DNA of 6,255 nucleotides, from the NCBI GenBank assembly GCA_002869305.1, contig PKTC01000221.1, positions 1 through 6,255 on the forward strand, read 5' to 3'. The notes under the pieces are model-generated. The model saw only the letters and a list, made by a program, of their open reading frames with translations. It did no database searches and was not told where the DNA came from. The DNA comes from Marinilabiliales bacterium (GTDB lineage: Bacteria > Bacteroidota > Bacteroidia > Bacteroidales > UBA12077). A program made the translations under genes and the position numbers. Positions 5,556 through 6,255 of the stretch are shown in pieces. Each line of letters starts with the position of its first letter. Within the stretch, counting starts at the first letter, position 1.

Positions 5556-6173
5556 ATGTTTGATAAATTTATAAACGAATTAAGAAAGCTTGGAAACTTG
5601 AATCAGCAAGAAATAGAATTTCTGCAAGAGCATGCTATCATAAAGATATATAATAAGAATGAAAACATTCTAAGTTCAGGTTCATGTTCCAAATGTATTT
5701 ATTTTGTTTTAGACGGATGCATTAGATTACATTATTATGTAGAAGGAAAAGATAAAACAGCATTTTTTTACAACGAGGGTAATTTTATATGGACGAGTAA
5801 TACCAACAATCAATTGTATTTAGGCAATAAAAATTTTGAAACGATTGAAGATACCATTTTGGTTGAGATCGATATTAAAAATGCTCAGTATTTAATGGAA
5901 TCTTCTTCAAACTTTAATGCCATCAGAAGAATTAGCAAAGAACAAGAATTAGCTTCTTATCAAGTATTAATAGCCAGTTTTATAACACTTTCGCCTGAAG
6001 AACGATACCTGAGGTTGTTTGAATCTAATAAAACATTGTTTCAGAAAGCTCCTCAGCAACATATAGCTTCCTATTTAGGTGTTTCTGCTGAAACGCTTTG
6101 TAGAATTAAAAAACGGATTTACGATAAAAACAGAACGGAACTCTATAGCCAAAGCAAATCATTAGCTTATTAA
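5556..6173 (+). CDS. Crp/Fnr-family transcriptional regulator
   Basis: The product is 205 residues from the ATG at 5556. This start is chosen because M-F-D-K-F and a helix up to about residue 27 match the usual N-terminus of Bacteroidota Crp/Fnr proteins. The frame stays open upstream to a TTG at 5406, but that part is hydrophobic and unlike the family. Residues about 28-110 form the cyclic-nucleotide-binding-type beta roll (Y49-F-V-L-D-G-C-I-R-L), without the glycine/arginine pocket that binds cAMP in E. coli CRP. A dimer helix lies about 110-145. The C-terminal helix-turn-helix is about 166-187, with recognition helix S-A-E179-T-L-C-R183. E and R at these places contact the G in TTGA/TGTGA-type sites in CRP and FNR. 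The FNR iron-sulphur cysteine cluster is absent; Cys44, Cys47 and Cys55 are in the sensor domain. It is divergent from the membrane regulator and may control the operon with the palindrome at 3101-3118. Confidence 0.9.
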   Translation: MFDKFINELRKLGNLNQQEIEFLQEHAIIKIYNKNENILSSGSCSKCIYFVLDGCIRLHYYVEGKDKTAFFYNEGNFIWTSNTNNQLYLGNKNFETIEDTILVEIDIKNAQYLMESSSNFNAIRRISKEQELASYQVLIASFITLSPEERYLRLFESNKTLFQKAPQQHIASYLGVSAETLCRIKKRIYDKNRTELYSQSKSLAY

Positions 6174-6180
6174 AACTATT

Positions 6181-6203
6181 TCTGTTATAAGGAGAATAAC
6201 AGA
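6181..6203 (+). repeat. Hairpin after the Crp/Fnr gene with AAGGAG in its loop
   Basis: TCTGTTAT and ATAACAGA are perfect 8-base arms around a 7-base loop AAGGAGA, beginning 8 bases after the Crp/Fnr stop. No T-run follows on either strand, so it is not a standard intrinsic terminator, although it could still stop RNA decay or pause polymerase. The loop contains a Shine-Dalgarno-like AAGGAG. The two ATGs that follow (6205 and 6238) open frames of only three codons each before a stop, so no gene is visible in 6174-6255. Confidence 0.45.
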
Positions 6204-6255
6204 GATGAGAAAATAGAGCAAGTGAGGAAGAAAAAAATGATATTTTAACACAGAA

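Noticed and set aside
6205..6249. Small genes starting at ATG 6205 or 6238
   Set aside because: Each reaches a stop after three codons.

Overview
The window looks like an AT-rich chromosomal segment of a member of the Bacteroidota (Flavobacteriia, Cytophagales or Marinilabiliales type; I cannot resolve further). The reasons are the strong A/T bias, starts without a usable Shine-Dalgarno site, Bacteroidota-type -7 promoter candidates (TAnnTTTG-like), a Crp/Fnr protein with the short N-terminus usual in this phylum, and a large regulator joining an AraC-type helix-turn-helix to TPR repeats. I see no transposase, integrase, tRNA, rRNA or CRISPR array.

Layout. Positions 1-3035 hold three leftward genes that probably form one operon: a secreted serine hydrolase of the beta-lactamase/PBP fold (3035-1890), a secreted Ntn amidase of the choloylglycine hydrolase/penicillin V acylase family (1884-802, 5 bases further on) and a tandem GNAT acetyltransferase (772 to beyond the left edge, 29 bases further on). 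The 141-base gap upstream (3036-3176) carries an exact FNR-type palindrome, TTGAT-N4-ATCAA, about 41 bases upstream of the start inferred from a perfect TAnnTTTG element. Positions 3177-5231 (leftward) encode a 684-residue regulator in the order AraC helix-turn-helix, one membrane segment, TolB/FlgO-like domain, TPR repeats, which is the topology of CadC/ToxR. A 324-base gap (5232-5555) follows, then a rightward Crp/Fnr regulator (5556-6173). That gap contains T-tracts in five 11-base units; two units share a ten-base identity exactly 22 bases apart.

How it may work (inference). The membrane regulator could sense an envelope signal and autoregulate through the repeats in the divergent gap. 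The Crp/Fnr protein, or another of its family, could activate the hydrolase-amidase-GNAT operon from the palindrome. Both hydrolases appear to be exported and would cleave amide or ester bonds outside the cytoplasm, while the GNAT acts inside. A role in removing or recycling N-acyl compounds or cell-wall peptides fits, but the sequence does not fix the substrates.
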